A DNA stretch of 64,000 nucleotides, taken from assembly GCA_022419385.1 (NCBI GenBank), contig JAJUBI010000004.1, forward strand, positions 3,701,286 through 3,765,285, read 5' to 3'. The number at the start of each line of letters is the position of its first letter. Position 1 is the first letter of the stretch. The stretch is from Paraconiothyrium sp. Pb-2020 (taxonomy: Eukaryota; Ascomycota; Dothideomycetes; Pleosporales; Didymosphaeriaceae). Under the pieces are notes generated by a model. The model had not been told where the DNA came from and searched no databases. It was given only the letters and a program-made list of their open reading frames with translations. Shown in pieces: positions 22,419 through 33,565 of this stretch. The position numbers and the translations under genes are program-made.

Positions 22419-22953
22419 TTAGTATAGCCATTTGGTCGAGTAGTCCTTCGGTGATACCACGAGGCCCTTGCCCTTGCTCGCGCCCCGGTACACTGTTTCG
22501 ATAATATCAATCAGCTCTTCCTTGCTGGAAATCGCGAAGTTGATCTTGTTGTTGTTGCCCGTGCCGAAGTCCACTTGGATGTGTTTGTTCCTATTGTTTT
22601 CCCATTAACCTCAGCTTTCTCCCCCTTCTCCCGCTCCTTCCCTCGCCACCTTTTCCTTCCTTTCTTTCCCCCTCCCTCCTGGGCATTACTCACCGCCAGA
22701 AGAACATGACTGTACACTCGTCATAGATCTCATACATGGCATTGAAGTCCGGTACCTCGGTGTTGTCAACGACATAGACAGACGCGAATTTCTTGATCTT
22801 GTCGGCAATCTTGTAGAGATGCTCGTCCATTTGCATGACGGAAGGCGACCCGGCTTTGCCGAAGCGGAGCACGACGACGCGGCGGTCCTCCGAGAGTATG
22901 GCTTGGTCGACGTGCCAGCCAGAATGCAGGTGAGGGAGGACGATGGAACCCAT
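22419..22953 (-). CDS. DIB1: U5 snRNP protein DIM1/DIB1 (thioredoxin-like)
   Basis: Exons 22953..22694 and 22590..22419 join across a 103-nt GTGAGT-AG intron to 143 residues, the family length. The N-terminus MGSIVLPHLHSGWHVDQAIL, the centre TEVPDFNAMYEIYDECTVMF and the C-terminal part NKHIQVDFGTGNNNKINFA followed by LVVSPKDYSTK are diagnostic. The protein is a thioredoxin-fold component of the U4/U6.U5 tri-snRNP needed for pre-mRNA splicing. The frame remains open 97 codons upstream, but family length and the conserved start favour the ATG at 22953. The loop around residues 33-39 (KAGSPSV) and the last residues (WLY) differ from the usual family text; one of two family cysteines is Val39 here. 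Confidence 0.93.
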
Positions 22954-23784
22954 GTTGGTGGGCGAAGGGGCAATAGTGGATGTGGTACGGGTGACGTGCA
23001 ACGAATGATACAGTGCTCCCGTCAGTATTTCCTTGGTGGCAGGAGAATGTGATGGTGTGGCAGCGTTTCTCTGGAAGCCAGGGTATGCCTCCGGCGCAGA
23101 GTCTCCGGTGTAAAACCAGGACCTTAGATGAATCGGGCTCACTCGGGTGAGTGTTTGCACTCGGAGGCGCTGATTCTTTGCAGCAAACGCAGCTTCCGAA
23201 TGCTCTTCCTGATTGGGAAGCGACTTTTCACACTCGCAGATCATGCTAGGCTAGAGCCGGTTAGTGCATCTTATCTAGTGAATGTGCTATGCAGTGTTAC
23301 CGACGGCTCATGGAACAATGAAGCCTTGCCTGGCATGCGGCGCATACACAACATCTCTTGTACATCTCGTGTTGGAATATGCGCGCATGTAACTCCCTTA
23401 TCACGGCATGTCTACGATTCATGCTGCGCTGCATGTCCAGCCAGATCTTGTGAGTCCTTGACCTAAACGTTTGATAAGACCGGAAATGACAAGCATGTTG
23501 ACGTGACTTGAACTCTTAGCTTCCTATATGCAGACGAACAAGTGGTTCTTTGTTATTGGCATCCCACGCGCAGTCTCTAGTGAAATCACTCGAGGAGATC
23601 AAGGTTTGGAGCATGAGACTACCGTAGTAGAACTTTCGTAAATGATCGGTGAATTAGATCAGTCTAAAGACATAACTACGTGAGGGGGAATTATCATAAT
23701 GATCGAAGGCTTTCCATCCGGCTCTTCTTTAGTCGCTGCAATGTCGCCAATAAAACGCCAATGGAATGCTAAAAAGTCAACACG
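22954..23784. other. Intergenic region
   Basis: The spacer holds the DIB1 leader and promoter and the 3' flank of the oxygenase-like gene. Nothing else was recognised. Confidence 0.5.
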
Positions 23785-24837
23785 CTAAAACTTGAGTCCA
23801 ATTCTCCTGCCCTCGCGTCTCTCGCGAGTGGCGTGCTCGACCACCACTTCGCGACACCTCTTCTGGAAGAAGATAGGACCCTTCTCCTTCTGAGGATGAA
23901 GCTCTCCGTTGACAAAAATACCCGCCTCGATGTTCTTCTGCGACCGCTCGCACAGGACCTTGTCTTCGCGCATTACGCGCTTGTAGGTGTCGCTGATGAG
24001 CAGGAAGTCCTCCTCAGCAGAGTTCTTGTTGCGCCACACCTCGTAGTACATCATACTTTCTCGGGGGGACTTAGGCATGAACTTTTGAATGAAGAGAAAG
24101 TGTTTTGTGACGGTGAACGAGACATTGGGGAAGCAATATGTGGAGCAGATCTCCTGGCCGAGAGCCTTGCGATCTTCGGGTGTGTTTGGCTTGTGCTGGA
24201 TGTGGTCGCCCTTCGGGTCGCAGTAGACGTCATAGGATTCGAGGTCGATCAGGCCTGTTGTGAGATCGGGGTGTGTTGTTGCGCAGTGGTAACACTCGTT
24301 GAAGTTATCTGCGAGAATCTTCCAGTTGAAGGGGCCGACGATGTTCCAGGTGTGGTCAAACTCGTAGTCGTCAAAATTGAACTGCTCAAATCGGGTCTGC
24401 TCGTCGATGTGATCAAATCGGTCCTCCCATGATACCTCGGGCTTCTCGTGGGGGTCGAGATTGATCCAGATGAAGCCGTTCCTGTCGATGCGTACGTGGA
24501 TGGATTTTGAAGAGTCGGTGTTGGCGATGTCAACAGCATCGACACCGTGATGCGCTTGGATCTTGCCAGCGGAGTCCTTGTGGATGACAACATCGTAGTT
24601 GGCGATGTCGTAGTGTAGCAGGTCTCCAGAGTTGCGAAGCCTTGAGTTGTGGGTCATAAGGAGCCATCGACGCGAGAAGATGGCACGTCGCTCGAGTTGG
24701 TACATCTCCTCTGATGTGTACCAATTCGCTGGCAAAGCGCGCACTGGCTGCACCTTCGTCGGTACAGCTTTTGTTTGAGGGGCGACAGCGGCACGGCTGC
24801 CACCGAAGCCAAGGTAACCCAATAGTGAACCGACCAT
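23785..24837 (-). CDS. Oxygenase alpha-subunit-like protein lacking Rieske domain
   Basis: This intronless gene encodes 350 residues. It resembles fungal choline-monooxygenase-like Rieske oxygenases: WYTSEEMYQLERRAIFSRRW near residues 39-58, NGFIWINLD at 120-128, and the mononuclear iron site DNFNECYHCATTH with D177, H184 and H189. D292 in REDKVLCE is the likely third ligand. The [2Fe-2S] Rieske domain (C-x-H and C-x2-H) should lie between about residues 90 and 115 but is absent. The text passes from KIQAHH straight to SSKSIHVRIDRNGF in frame, and no C-x-H pair occurs before the iron site. Family members are some 60-70 residues longer. The protein either receives electrons differently, has lost catalysis, or reflects a deletion. 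The frame opens 13 codons earlier, but the ATG at 24837 is preferred. Confidence 0.85.
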   Translation of the reverse strand: MVGSLLGYLGFGGSRAAVAPQTKAVPTKVQPVRALPANWYTSEEMYQLERRAIFSRRWLLMTHNSRLRNSGDLLHYDIANYDVVIHKDSAGKIQAHHGVDAVDIANTDSSKSIHVRIDRNGFIWINLDPHEKPEVSWEDRFDHIDEQTRFEQFNFDDYEFDHTWNIVGPFNWKILADNFNECYHCATTHPDLTTGLIDLESYDVYCDPKGDHIQHKPNTPEDRKALGQEICSTYCFPNVSFTVTKHFLFIQKFMPKSPRESMMYYEVWRNKNSAEEDFLLISDTYKRVMREDKVLCERSQKNIEAGIFVNGELHPQKEKGPIFFQKRCREVVVEHATRERREGRRIGLKF

Positions 24838-27330
24838 GGTATGTGATGTTATGAAGTTATTGCTCGGTTGAAGCAAAGACTTATGTTGATAAGCAGTGGT
24901 AGATGTTTAGCTGAACAACCTGAGCAGGGCCAGCTACTGAACATATATATTGAGTCAAGATTATGAGCAATTACGTGTAACAATATCGTTTGGGCGCTCT
25001 GATTCAGGAAAGCAATCCGCCACTGTATTGTGAGGGGAGCGCGGCCGTGCGCTTTCGTCGGTATGACTTTCCCATGGGGTGCGCGAACGCAATCGGGCTG
25101 TAATTACCTTTCGAGACGTCGAGTGCGACGGCTATCGTCACATGCGATAAGCGCCCCATGAATCGGAGGTAGCATCGTGATCCATACCACTAGAAGGTCA
25201 GGGGCCCAACAAAGATCTAGAAGCCACGAGCCTATCATCGATAAATAACGAGAGCATTCGACGAATCACGCATCTGTATCTTCCACGTTGATGAGGCTGA
25301 TGATAGCGCGATGAGGTTATCTTTACTGTTGCCCCTCAGCGCCACTGGCGTGAATGGGAACTATTTCCCAATCCGGACATCAAACACTGGGACAAGTCCG
25401 GACCACTTTGTCACTCAACGATATGGTGATTATTATGACTGTAAGAAATCATCGTGACCATCCTTGCGGAATGAGGAAGACCGTTCTCGCTGTCATGAGT
25501 CTTGCGACTTCAGTTATGCCGCCACCACTTTCGCAGGGCGATTGTCTCGATACCCCTTAACCGCCCGTCACAGTGCTCGTGTATAGCTATACTTTCCCTA
25601 GGCTAACCCAGACATATGCGAGTAATGGAACATCTTGTCTAACCTCGTGTATCGGAATCCGGTGAGATCCGTTGGGCTCTTCTGGTAGATAAATAATTGC
25701 TTGTCAGTGTGCTGTCAGCGAGGCGGTGAAACCGAATCGGCCCCATGAAGCACTTGAATCGCTATCAGGCGACAAATGGATTCGACTGGCTACACTGGAT
25801 CTCCCCAAAACCACGGGCCTGAGATTCCCACTCCCAGAAACACCCATCGCGTGACCATGACGGGTCCCGCAACGAAATCTAAGAGCGCGGATCCCTCTCA
25901 TCCACTATATCCGGCCGCTCCGCCATACTTGAAGTTGAACATCCCCACTATCAGCAAGTGCTCGATTGTTATAGGTCATACGCTCTGTTTCAGGAGAACC
26001 AATGACGGCATGATAACCATCAGTTCCTTGAGAGCCCGATTCACTGAGCAGGAGCTAATGTGGGATCGCCGCCTCCATAGAGATTTATTGCGGTAGATCC
26101 TAACTGATAAGATCGCTTTCGAATGACCACGGCCTCTAAGCAGATAGGTAGTCTTGGGAGTCGCACATAGTTTCTTAGTGATGCAAGACAGGTCCCCAAG
26201 GTATAGTAACAGTGATCAAATGCACTGGAACTCTATCGTTACATGGGTCATAGTTTCAGTCACAAACATCGCCTGTTTCTCCCAAAAGAGGCTTCACATG
26301 CATATGTAGGGCTTTGGACTGCCGTCGGGCTTAGGAAACATTTAAACAATCGCTAGTTCCCGAAATCGGATGTACCACACCCCACGGGCCCAGCGCACCA
26401 TACCCAATCCAAGCTGGAAGACTCATTGCTAGATGCTACACATTACTGGTCAGTCACTACACTGCCCTCAGTTCATGCGGACACGTACAAAGCAGGATCG
26501 TCTTGTTCCATCGCTCAGATAGCATCTCGGATGAGAAAAAATGAATGCCACGCTTGAGTTATTGACAGAGAGTTCTCTCGAATGTATCTTGTAGAGAAAT
26601 TGTTTCTATTTTATGGGTGTGGTAGGTACCCAGTGATCATAGCCGTGCACGCAAAGATAAACTTGTGTAAGATTCCCTCGAGGTCCAAAAGTTTCCGTCA
26701 GTGTCCAGGTTGAGCCTTCGTGTGTCGGGTAGCGAAGATCGACCATCGTATATACTGCTGGACTTTAGTCCGTTCATTATAAAGTCGCCGAGCTCGCGCA
26801 CATGCTGTTGCGTAAATCGTCATAAGATACGCAAGATAGGTGTTGATATATCTTTCAAGTATCTTCGCTCTCACTGTACACCGACATCCGAATTTTTGTC
26901 AGTCTGCAACATCATGGTTCGCCATCTATACTCCAAGGAAATGAAACTAACTCGACATTCATCATGGCAATGTATACCAATATTCGATTCAAGTGAAAGC
27001 TGGGAATGAATAAGTGTCGCGTTGAACTCTGTGTAAGCTTCATGTTCTGTCCTTAGTGACGCGTTGCGCGTCGTTCGCACGCGCCATGGCTATCGTGAAA
27101 GTGCTAGGGGTCATAGCACTCGCACATATCTTTAAAGATGGAGTCCGATCGAGGCATCTCCACTCGCAGCTTGGTGCCAACTCGATAGCCTAAGCCCTGA
27201 CAGTAAGCTTCAACCTCTCCAGGAATTTCACATTACTAGATACTAATACTGGTCAGGCTTTGCGAATATTCGAAGAGACCGCATACTTAAACACTGAATC
27301 ACCGATTGTTCGACCGTCTCGACTCACACC
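24838..27330. other. Gene-poor stretch of about 2.5 kb
   Basis: Only short frames on both strands were seen. The longest are at 25776-26096 and 26701-27009 (plus), and neither has a domain or a splice partner. I saw no tandem repeat, terminal inverted repeat, transposase motif or tRNA. Base composition looks more even than in the neighbouring genes, as expected for non-coding DNA. Confidence 0.55.
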
Positions 27331-27879
27331 ATGAGTCGATTATCTCTTCGTCTTCCTAACCCTGTCACCATCGGCGTCCTGGCCCTCGTCTCCGCCTGCA
27401 CTGTAGTCTACTTCTACAAGCAACACGACGACATGAACAAGCACCTTGCTGCCTCTGAGCGCGGCCACCTCGCCGAGAAGAAGGCCCTCACTGTCAAATT
27501 AATCAACGAAAAGCACGAGCTCGAGCTCAAGATCCTCAACCTCACCCATGAACTGGAGCAGACCAAACTCAATCTGGGACTTGAGAAGTCCGTTCGCGAG
27601 ATCCAGGAGAAGGAGAACAAGAAGCACGAAGCCCTCCATCAATCAGCCGCGAAGACGGTGGAAAAGCAAGACGAGCAGATCCGCAAGCAGGAAGCCTTCC
27701 GTCAGTCTGCTAAGGAGTTCATGGACGTTCAGCAGGCCCAGGTCCGCAGCCACGAAGCCGCGCTTACCACTGCCAATCAGTTGCTGGAGGCATACCAGCA
27801 GCAGATCCGTGAGCTACAGGGTGAGGTTGCTCGGTTGCGCGAGGGAGATGTGACGCCGCCGCCGTCTTATCACACCTAG
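27331..27879 (+). CDS. Small membrane-anchored coiled-coil protein, unknown
   Basis: This single-exon gene encodes 182 residues. A short basic N-terminus is followed by one hydrophobic segment at about 12-30 (VTIGVLALVSACTVVYFY). From about 35 to 172 the sequence is almost uninterrupted charged helix rich in Glu, Lys, Gln and Ala with heptad-like spacing, read as a long coiled coil. The tail is DVTPPPSYHT. This suggests a signal-anchor protein with a rod domain, perhaps a tether in an organelle or ER membrane. I recognise no family. Codon use and the lack of stops over the coiled coil support a real gene. Confidence 0.7.
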   Translation: MSRLSLRLPNPVTIGVLALVSACTVVYFYKQHDDMNKHLAASERGHLAEKKALTVKLINEKHELELKILNLTHELEQTKLNLGLEKSVREIQEKENKKHEALHQSAAKTVEKQDEQIRKQEAFRQSAKEFMDVQQAQVRSHEAALTTANQLLEAYQQQIRELQGEVARLREGDVTPPPSYHT

Positions 27880-28635
27880 GTGTATATCTGTTGAGGGCTC
27901 CGGTGGATGATGAGCCATGTACGTATTGAGTGGCCCTTCTAACGAGAGCTCGGCTGACTTCATCACAGATATTGAGTAGTAGGTTTCATTCTTTGAAGCA
28001 TGTGGCCTCTTGCCCATGTGTTAGTGATGCACTACACTTACGGTTCGAGGTAAGGCACCTGACACGGCTTTCTGCATCCCTGGCATTTTCTGGAATATTC
28101 GGCTTCTTTTGGTCGTGAGAGACACGAATGAATGAGTTGAGAATGTCGGATTATGGAATTAATGAGCGAATGTACACGTGTACATGATCATGGAAAATCA
28201 TTGAGCAGCCATTCCAGTACGGATATCGGGTCTTTAGTCACGTTCACAATACTTTAACATCCACTCCCAACAGCCTAATGAATAATTGACTATTTGGTGA
28301 CTTTTCGGGACGCGTTTGCGATCTGCTGTGATGTGGACATCGTGGCGTATGCTGGCGACGGGTTTCCTCTGTTTGCATAGCGAAGTACATCATCACCAGC
28401 AACTTGGCCGCTTTAATTACTGATCCGACCAAATCGTTCAGCCAACGTCACCCGCGCACAGGGCCCTTAAACATTGTCTTTACGCCCAGGATCACATTTT
28501 TGCAAGTCATCATAGCGGGTGTTGCAGACCCTTCACCAGTGGGAATGGACGAGGAACCGCCCTTGCAGTCATCTAAGTACCATACCTCGTGCTGCACTTG
28601 AACTCATACTTATACCAAGAACAAGCTCAACTGAC
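27880..28635. other. Intergenic region
   Basis: No gene is supported. The frame of the next gene is open from 28519 but starts there with leader-like text. Confidence 0.5.
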
Positions 28636-29343
28636 ATGCCTTCCCTGTTATACCCACCAGATGAGGTCGGAAACGTTAGACAGCGGAGGAGGCTGATCAA
28701 GTCGCCTCGACCGGGCACTGCAAGTAGTCACAGGAGCAGCTTGTCTAGACTCCTTGGTCTGAAGGGGTCGCAGAAGCTGCCGGTATCAAAAGATATGCCA
28801 ACGAAAAATGGCCAGGAGTTAGGCCAGTATCTGATGAGCGAAGCGAACCGGGAACGAAAGACGATCGCGGAGATCAGACGGCAAACGGCGCAGAAAACAG
28901 AGACGACCGAAGATTGGAACAGACCTAAGCCCGCGAAGTCACTCGGCATACTCGACTCTAACGGACCTAGCATATACGTTTACGAAAGTGGTTACCAGAC
29001 TTCAGCGGCAGCCAATGCGCAGCTGGACCACGAACTCCTGCAAGAGATCACAAACTGGGGTGGTATAGGAGGCATTCTGAAGACGACGCAAGTCTCTGTA
29101 ATACCTGAAGAGGGCATCTGTGTTGACGAGAAGGGCGAACGTGTCTATTTCCCGCCGAGGTGGAATCTCCCACTGTTTCCGTGGGAGGAAGAAGTGTCAC
29201 GATCGAACTCGACCAAAAGCAAGGACTCTTCGGCGAATGGTTCGCTGGAGTACGTGACAGCAGATTTCGCGGCTACTTTCGAGGTCGCTGACAGATACCA
29301 GGCGAACGATGACCCAGATCAGGAAACTCATAGCGTAGGGTAA
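28636..29343 (+). CDS. Hypothetical protein
   Basis: This intronless frame encodes 235 residues. The N-terminal 60 residues are basic and Ser/Pro-rich (RQRRRLIKSPRPGTASSHRS). A charged helix follows (about 62-95). A more ordered part at about 108-185 includes SIYVYESGYQTSAAANAQLDHELLQEI and RVYFPPRWNLPLFPWEEE, and the tail is acidic. No known domain was recognised. The ATG at 28636 is chosen over the one at 28519 because the 39 upstream codons lack the composition of the rest. It is probably a lineage-restricted fungal protein. Confidence 0.6.
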   Translation: MPSLLYPPDEVGNVRQRRRLIKSPRPGTASSHRSSLSRLLGLKGSQKLPVSKDMPTKNGQELGQYLMSEANRERKTIAEIRRQTAQKTETTEDWNRPKPAKSLGILDSNGPSIYVYESGYQTSAAANAQLDHELLQEITNWGGIGGILKTTQVSVIPEEGICVDEKGERVYFPPRWNLPLFPWEEEVSRSNSTKSKDSSANGSLEYVTADFAATFEVADRYQANDDPDQETHSVG

Positions 29344-29769
29344 TGGCTAGGAAGAGGTGCTGGTGGTGGGTGGTAGGTCGCGTGACGGCAGGAACGCCAT
29401 CACTCGGGCGCTGACGCGTCGGCGCGATGCATGATCTTGCACGTAGTTAATGATACCTTCGAGCAGCTACTCAGATGTGCCCTATCGCGATTGTGCAAAT
29501 GCTGCTGCCTGTGACATGATGTTGGGAGCGATGAAGTGTAAAGCCACGCGGCAGCCAATCACAGGTGGCGGCCCCTATGACGTTCCGCAGGCGCAAGCGA
29601 GGAGCTTGGCTGTTACTCGCAAGGCACATCCTCGACGTCGCGCGAAACCTCAACCTCCAAACACTGTGTCTTTTCCGCATCCGCCCATTGCGCCGCGCAT
29701 CGTACCCCATCGCTCCCGCGAACGTCAATCAAACTGCGGTTCCCACATCTCTCCGACCAGCCAGCCGGC
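29344..29769. promoter_or_regulatory. Upstream region of TVP15
   Basis: This is a spacer without a supported gene. It must contain the TVP15 promoter. Frames on both strands overlap each other and lack motifs. Confidence 0.45.
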
Positions 29770-30602
29770 ATGGACTTCTCCGACATCTTGTGCGTGCGCC
29801 TGGGCCAGCGAGCTGCCAGCTCCAACCCTAGAAAAGCACCGAGTCTACCATTGATATGTATGCGCTGACAACCGGTGTAGTCGCATGGTGAATCTCGCCA
29901 CTGCGGTTTTCACGATCCTTGGCGGCGTGACAAAGTTCATCCACCCCGGCGGCTTGTGAGTTGCTCTATGCATCTTGTCTTTGATTGCATACACGGGCGC
30001 TGACAGCGGTGCTCAGCGCGAATATCATTCTAGGAGTATATTTGGTCATTTTTGGTGCTGGTAAGGAAGCTATTCCCAGTTGCGCAGAGAGCAAGTACTG
30101 ACACGTTGCTAGCTACTGGACTCCTTGGTTCGTACTCCCTTCTATTCCTGATCATGCGACCCGACTCGCCCATCCGCGCTCCATGATGGTCCGGGGCCCC
30201 CGATCTATAGGCTCAGACTAGTTGCTGCGACGGTGGATTGATAGATGCTGGAGACTGGGGCCTGGCTCTGAACCACGATCATTGGCTATGGAGCACCGCT
30301 GACAGCTGCGCAGAATTCCAGATCCCCCCACAAGTCGCACGATATGCTTCGTTCATGTTCTCTTTCATCGGCCGTGGAGTCTGTAAGTCGGTCCGCACCA
30401 GAAAATGGTCCAATCGCTTACATGGTCAGTCTATGTCTTCGTCGGATCCGTAGCCGTCGGAGACGGTTGGTGGCGCATCATTCCTGGTACCATTGTCGGT
30501 GTCGTTGGCCTGGCGTACATTGTCCTTGAATTCATCCCGTCGATCGAGCCGCCTGCAAACATGCGCGATGCCGATGCCGGCTGGGGCCAAGAACAGGTCT
30601 AG
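29770..30602 (+). CDS. TVP15: Golgi membrane protein TVP15 (COPI-associated family)
   Basis: Six exons, 29770..29789, 29881..29955, 30017..30060, 30113..30127, 30314..30382 and 30430..30602, join in phase to 131 residues. Every intron has GT-AG ends, and the product is collinear with fungal Tvp15: MDFSDIFRMVNLATAVFTIL, then ANIILGVYLVIFGAATGLL, then EFQIPPQVARYASFMFSFIG, and the tail EFIPSIEPPANMRDADAGWG. Four hydrophobic segments are visible. Tvp15 is a late-Golgi vesicle membrane protein of the Tvp23/Tvp38 group and may be linked to COPI traffic. Exon 4 has only 15 nt, so ab initio predictors could miss it. Because the gene is so broken up, no single frame exceeds 65 codons. Confidence 0.9.
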
Positions 30603-31939
30603 AAGGCGCAAGGGCCTTTGCAGATCGAGGATGGCGGTCCATGACTCCTCGAAAACTAGACCAGCACAGAGGGAAGATTAGGACTGGCTTGAAACAAGGT
30701 CGCATACATATTGTGTGATATTGGAAAAGTATTTGGTCATGTTGGGTGGATTGTAAACTTTGCGCATAGCCGTAACAAGCCGTATATGCATTTGGTGGGG
30801 TTGCTCAGGAATGGAAAACGGGAAGTGTGAAGGTCTAATGACATGGCGTGGCACGGGCTATTGTATGTTGTATGTTAGCTGTAGGCAATTTGACGACCTA
30901 GTCAGTTGTTCCGCGAAGTAAGACGCTAGTTTCTACACAGATCTAGTCAGGTACCGCGATGCTAGACATGTCTTGGCCACGGCAATGTTGATTCTAGGCA
31001 CACGGAACCATGTTCAACGCAACGGTGGGCATGGGGACATGGGCGGCAGTTTGCCCGTAAGCCCGAGACCACGGCACACTTGACTTGGTTAGCTGCAGGC
31101 AGAGGAGCAGCGTTGCTTTTGAGGCGCCTTCGATTGGCCAGACCAGCGGTCAGCGAATCAGAATGTGCATGTTTGGCATGACAGATGCGCCCCGAGGTCT
31201 CGTTCTGGTCGCAGGCCCACGTGTGGCCACGAACCTGGACAGAATGGGGAAGGTCGTTCTGTGTTTTCCTCGTTGCCACAGTAGATGCACGTCGCGACCG
31301 ACCGAACGGTCGTTCTAGTCTGCAAAAAGTCTGAGGGAAGCCACACCCGTTTTAGGCTACGTAATTGTACATGCTGCCAGGCCTTGGTCGACGCCGAGAC
31401 TGTTGCCAGACGATGCGGTGAGGGCCATGAAGATGGCGTTACCGAGCGCAGGATGGCGCTAGGTGGAAAGCTAATGACCTTGCTTATCATTGCACACGCG
31501 CTGATTGGCCGGCCCTGCATCGGCAAGGAACTTGCGACCTCCCAGGCGACTGCCTGTTACGCATCATCGCGACCTTTTCTGACGCTGTTTGCTGGTAGCC
31601 AGATGACGAAGGAAGCCTCGGACAAAGCGCTCCATATCCTCCGTCTCCTGACACCTCTCGCAAGAAGCGACTCCCCCCTCACCGACGCACCTGGCTATCG
31701 CTGCGAACCCACCAGCCCAACATCTCGCCGAAGCACCTAGGTCACGTTGTGGCCACCTGACCGACCCAAGCACCTGCATAACCAAGCACACCAGCTCGCG
31801 GAACCGGTCAATCAGCCGGCCAACGGTTGCAGGACGCCCCACTGCAACATCCCTCCCTGAACACTTCCCTACTGTATCTTCACTATTGCTCAACCTGCCT
31901 CTCCAGGGCTGCCCGGAGGCAGCGCGGCCGCCAGCTAAC
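30603..31939. other. Intergenic region upstream of the GATA factor
   Basis: Frames on both strands overlap and none has a domain. The 3' half is GC-rich and most likely carries the long 5' leader and promoter typical of fungal GATA regulators. I did not find a perfect ATCWGATAA autoregulatory site by eye. Confidence 0.45.
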
Positions 31940-33565
31940 ATGGCGAATGGTCAAGGTAGCGGAGGCACTTCGCTGGCTCCTACGCCAACACATCCGCACC
32001 ATTTATCCCGGGAACCGAGTCGAGAAGACGTGGAAATGGCCGAACAACTCAGCCAGTTGAACCAGGTCCAGGATAACCGCACCTCGAGGATAACATCGCC
32101 TCCGCAAGCTCGTCAAGCCGCAACCCCACCCCCAGCGCATACCCCCGAAATCTACCACTCTCTCGAGGATTCGCGACCTCTCCGGGAAAGCGAGCAACCA
32201 GAGCAACCCTCGATGCCCACTACTCCAGCGTCCCTCGCTCAGCCCAATCTTGGCCCTGGGAACGCGCTTATCACAGGCCAAGTCTGCAGGTGCGTCTCAG
32301 CCTCAACTTCCTTCCTCGCAGCCATGCAGCCCCTATCTTGAACCCTTTCAAAAATTCTGACAATCGTCATAGTAACTGCGGAACCACGAAAACACCCCTG
32401 TGGCGACGATCGCCTGCTGGAGAGACTATTTGTAATGCTTGTGGTTTGTACCAGAAGGCGAGAAACCAATCACGCCCAACCAATCTCAAGCGCAACACCA
32501 CAGGCCAACCTATCCTACCTATTCACCAATCTCCAGCGCCAGGCCAAGGGCATGATCGAAGTGCTTCACCAGGAGTAGCAGGTGTCTCACCGAGGCCAGC
32601 AACCTACGTCGCATCAAATCATGAAGCCGCTGGAACCTGTCCTGGTGGCGGTAGATGTAATGGCATGGGAGGTCAGCAAGGCTGCGGTGGATGCCCCGCA
32701 TTTAACAACCGTGTGTCCAAGACGGCTCAGTTTGCACTTGCACAGACTAGTAGCCCTTCAATCGCCACTGGATCCGACAGAGGAGCATCAACGGCGACGA
32801 GCGCGATTCCTGCCTGCCAAAATTGCGGAACCACGGTGACGCCTCTATGGAGAAGAGACGAGGCAGGGCATACCATCTGCAATGCCTGTGGTACGTTCAT
32901 ACTCTGCCACGAACCCATTGTAGGATCTGGCATCCCCGCTTCATGAGCTAACGTATGCAGGCCTCTACTACAAGCTTCATGGCTCACATCGCCCGGTCGA
33001 AATGAAGAAGCAAGAGATCAAGCGCCGGAAACGTATCGTTCCTGCCGACAGCAACGGTACTCAAGCGCCGTCCTCGATTGCCAGCTACTCGCCTCAACCC
33101 CGCGCAACGCACACGCCGGCCTTCGAGCACTCGGTATCGCCCGATCCGTCCACTGCAATCGAATCGAGCGAGGTTCCCTCGGGAATCAGAGCACCCGTAC
33201 CGGTGGACTTCACCACCTACCCAGGCAACACTGCTCACCTGGGACCCCCTTCGCCATCTACGTATGCCGGAGCACCTTCGCCTAGAAAACGTAGCTTGAG
33301 CGCTACCCTGGATACGGACGAGAAGCCTACGACACCAGCACCTCACCGACCGAATCCTATCTCGTCGATTTTGAATCCGGCTGCAGCGCAAGACACCAAC
33401 ATCGATCCATCGCTTTCAAGCCTGTCGCAAAAGAGCGCCGACTCCCCTTCCGCTACGCAGGAGGACAAGATGACCCGTAAAGAAAGACTCAAACGAGAAG
33501 CAGAGTTGATGAGGCAAGAGCTGGCAAAACGCGAAAGAGAATTGCAAGAGCTAGGTGATGACTGA
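31940..33565 (+). CDS. sreA: SREA/URBS1-type GATA repressor of siderophore genes
   Basis: Exons 31940..32289, 32373..32890 and 32961..33565 join to 490 residues. Two GATA fingers are present, each C-x2-C-x17-C-x2-C: finger 1 uses C116, C119, C137 and C140, and finger 2 uses C265, C268, C286 and C289. Between them lies a cysteine cluster, C206, C212, C221 and C224, in TCPGGGRCNGMGGQQGCGGC. This layout is the hallmark of the iron-responsive repressors SreA/SRE/Urbs1, where the cluster senses iron and the fingers bind WGATA sites to repress siderophore and iron-uptake genes. The C-terminal end (TRKERLKREAELMRQELAKR) is a conserved helix. Introns interrupt both fingers: the first just after C116, the second just after C289. 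Confidence 0.93.

Noticed and set aside
22954..23244. 97-codon N-terminal extension of DIB1
   Set aside because: The family length is about 142 residues and the conserved start is at 22953.
23833..24432. 199-codon plus-strand frame
   Set aside because: It is antisense to the oxygenase-like gene, whose motifs are clear. Long mirror frames are expected there.
26701..27009. Frame beginning MSRLSLR, like the start of the gene at 27331
   Set aside because: The codons differ, its start is GTG, and the similarity ends after seven residues, so it is coincidence and not a duplication.
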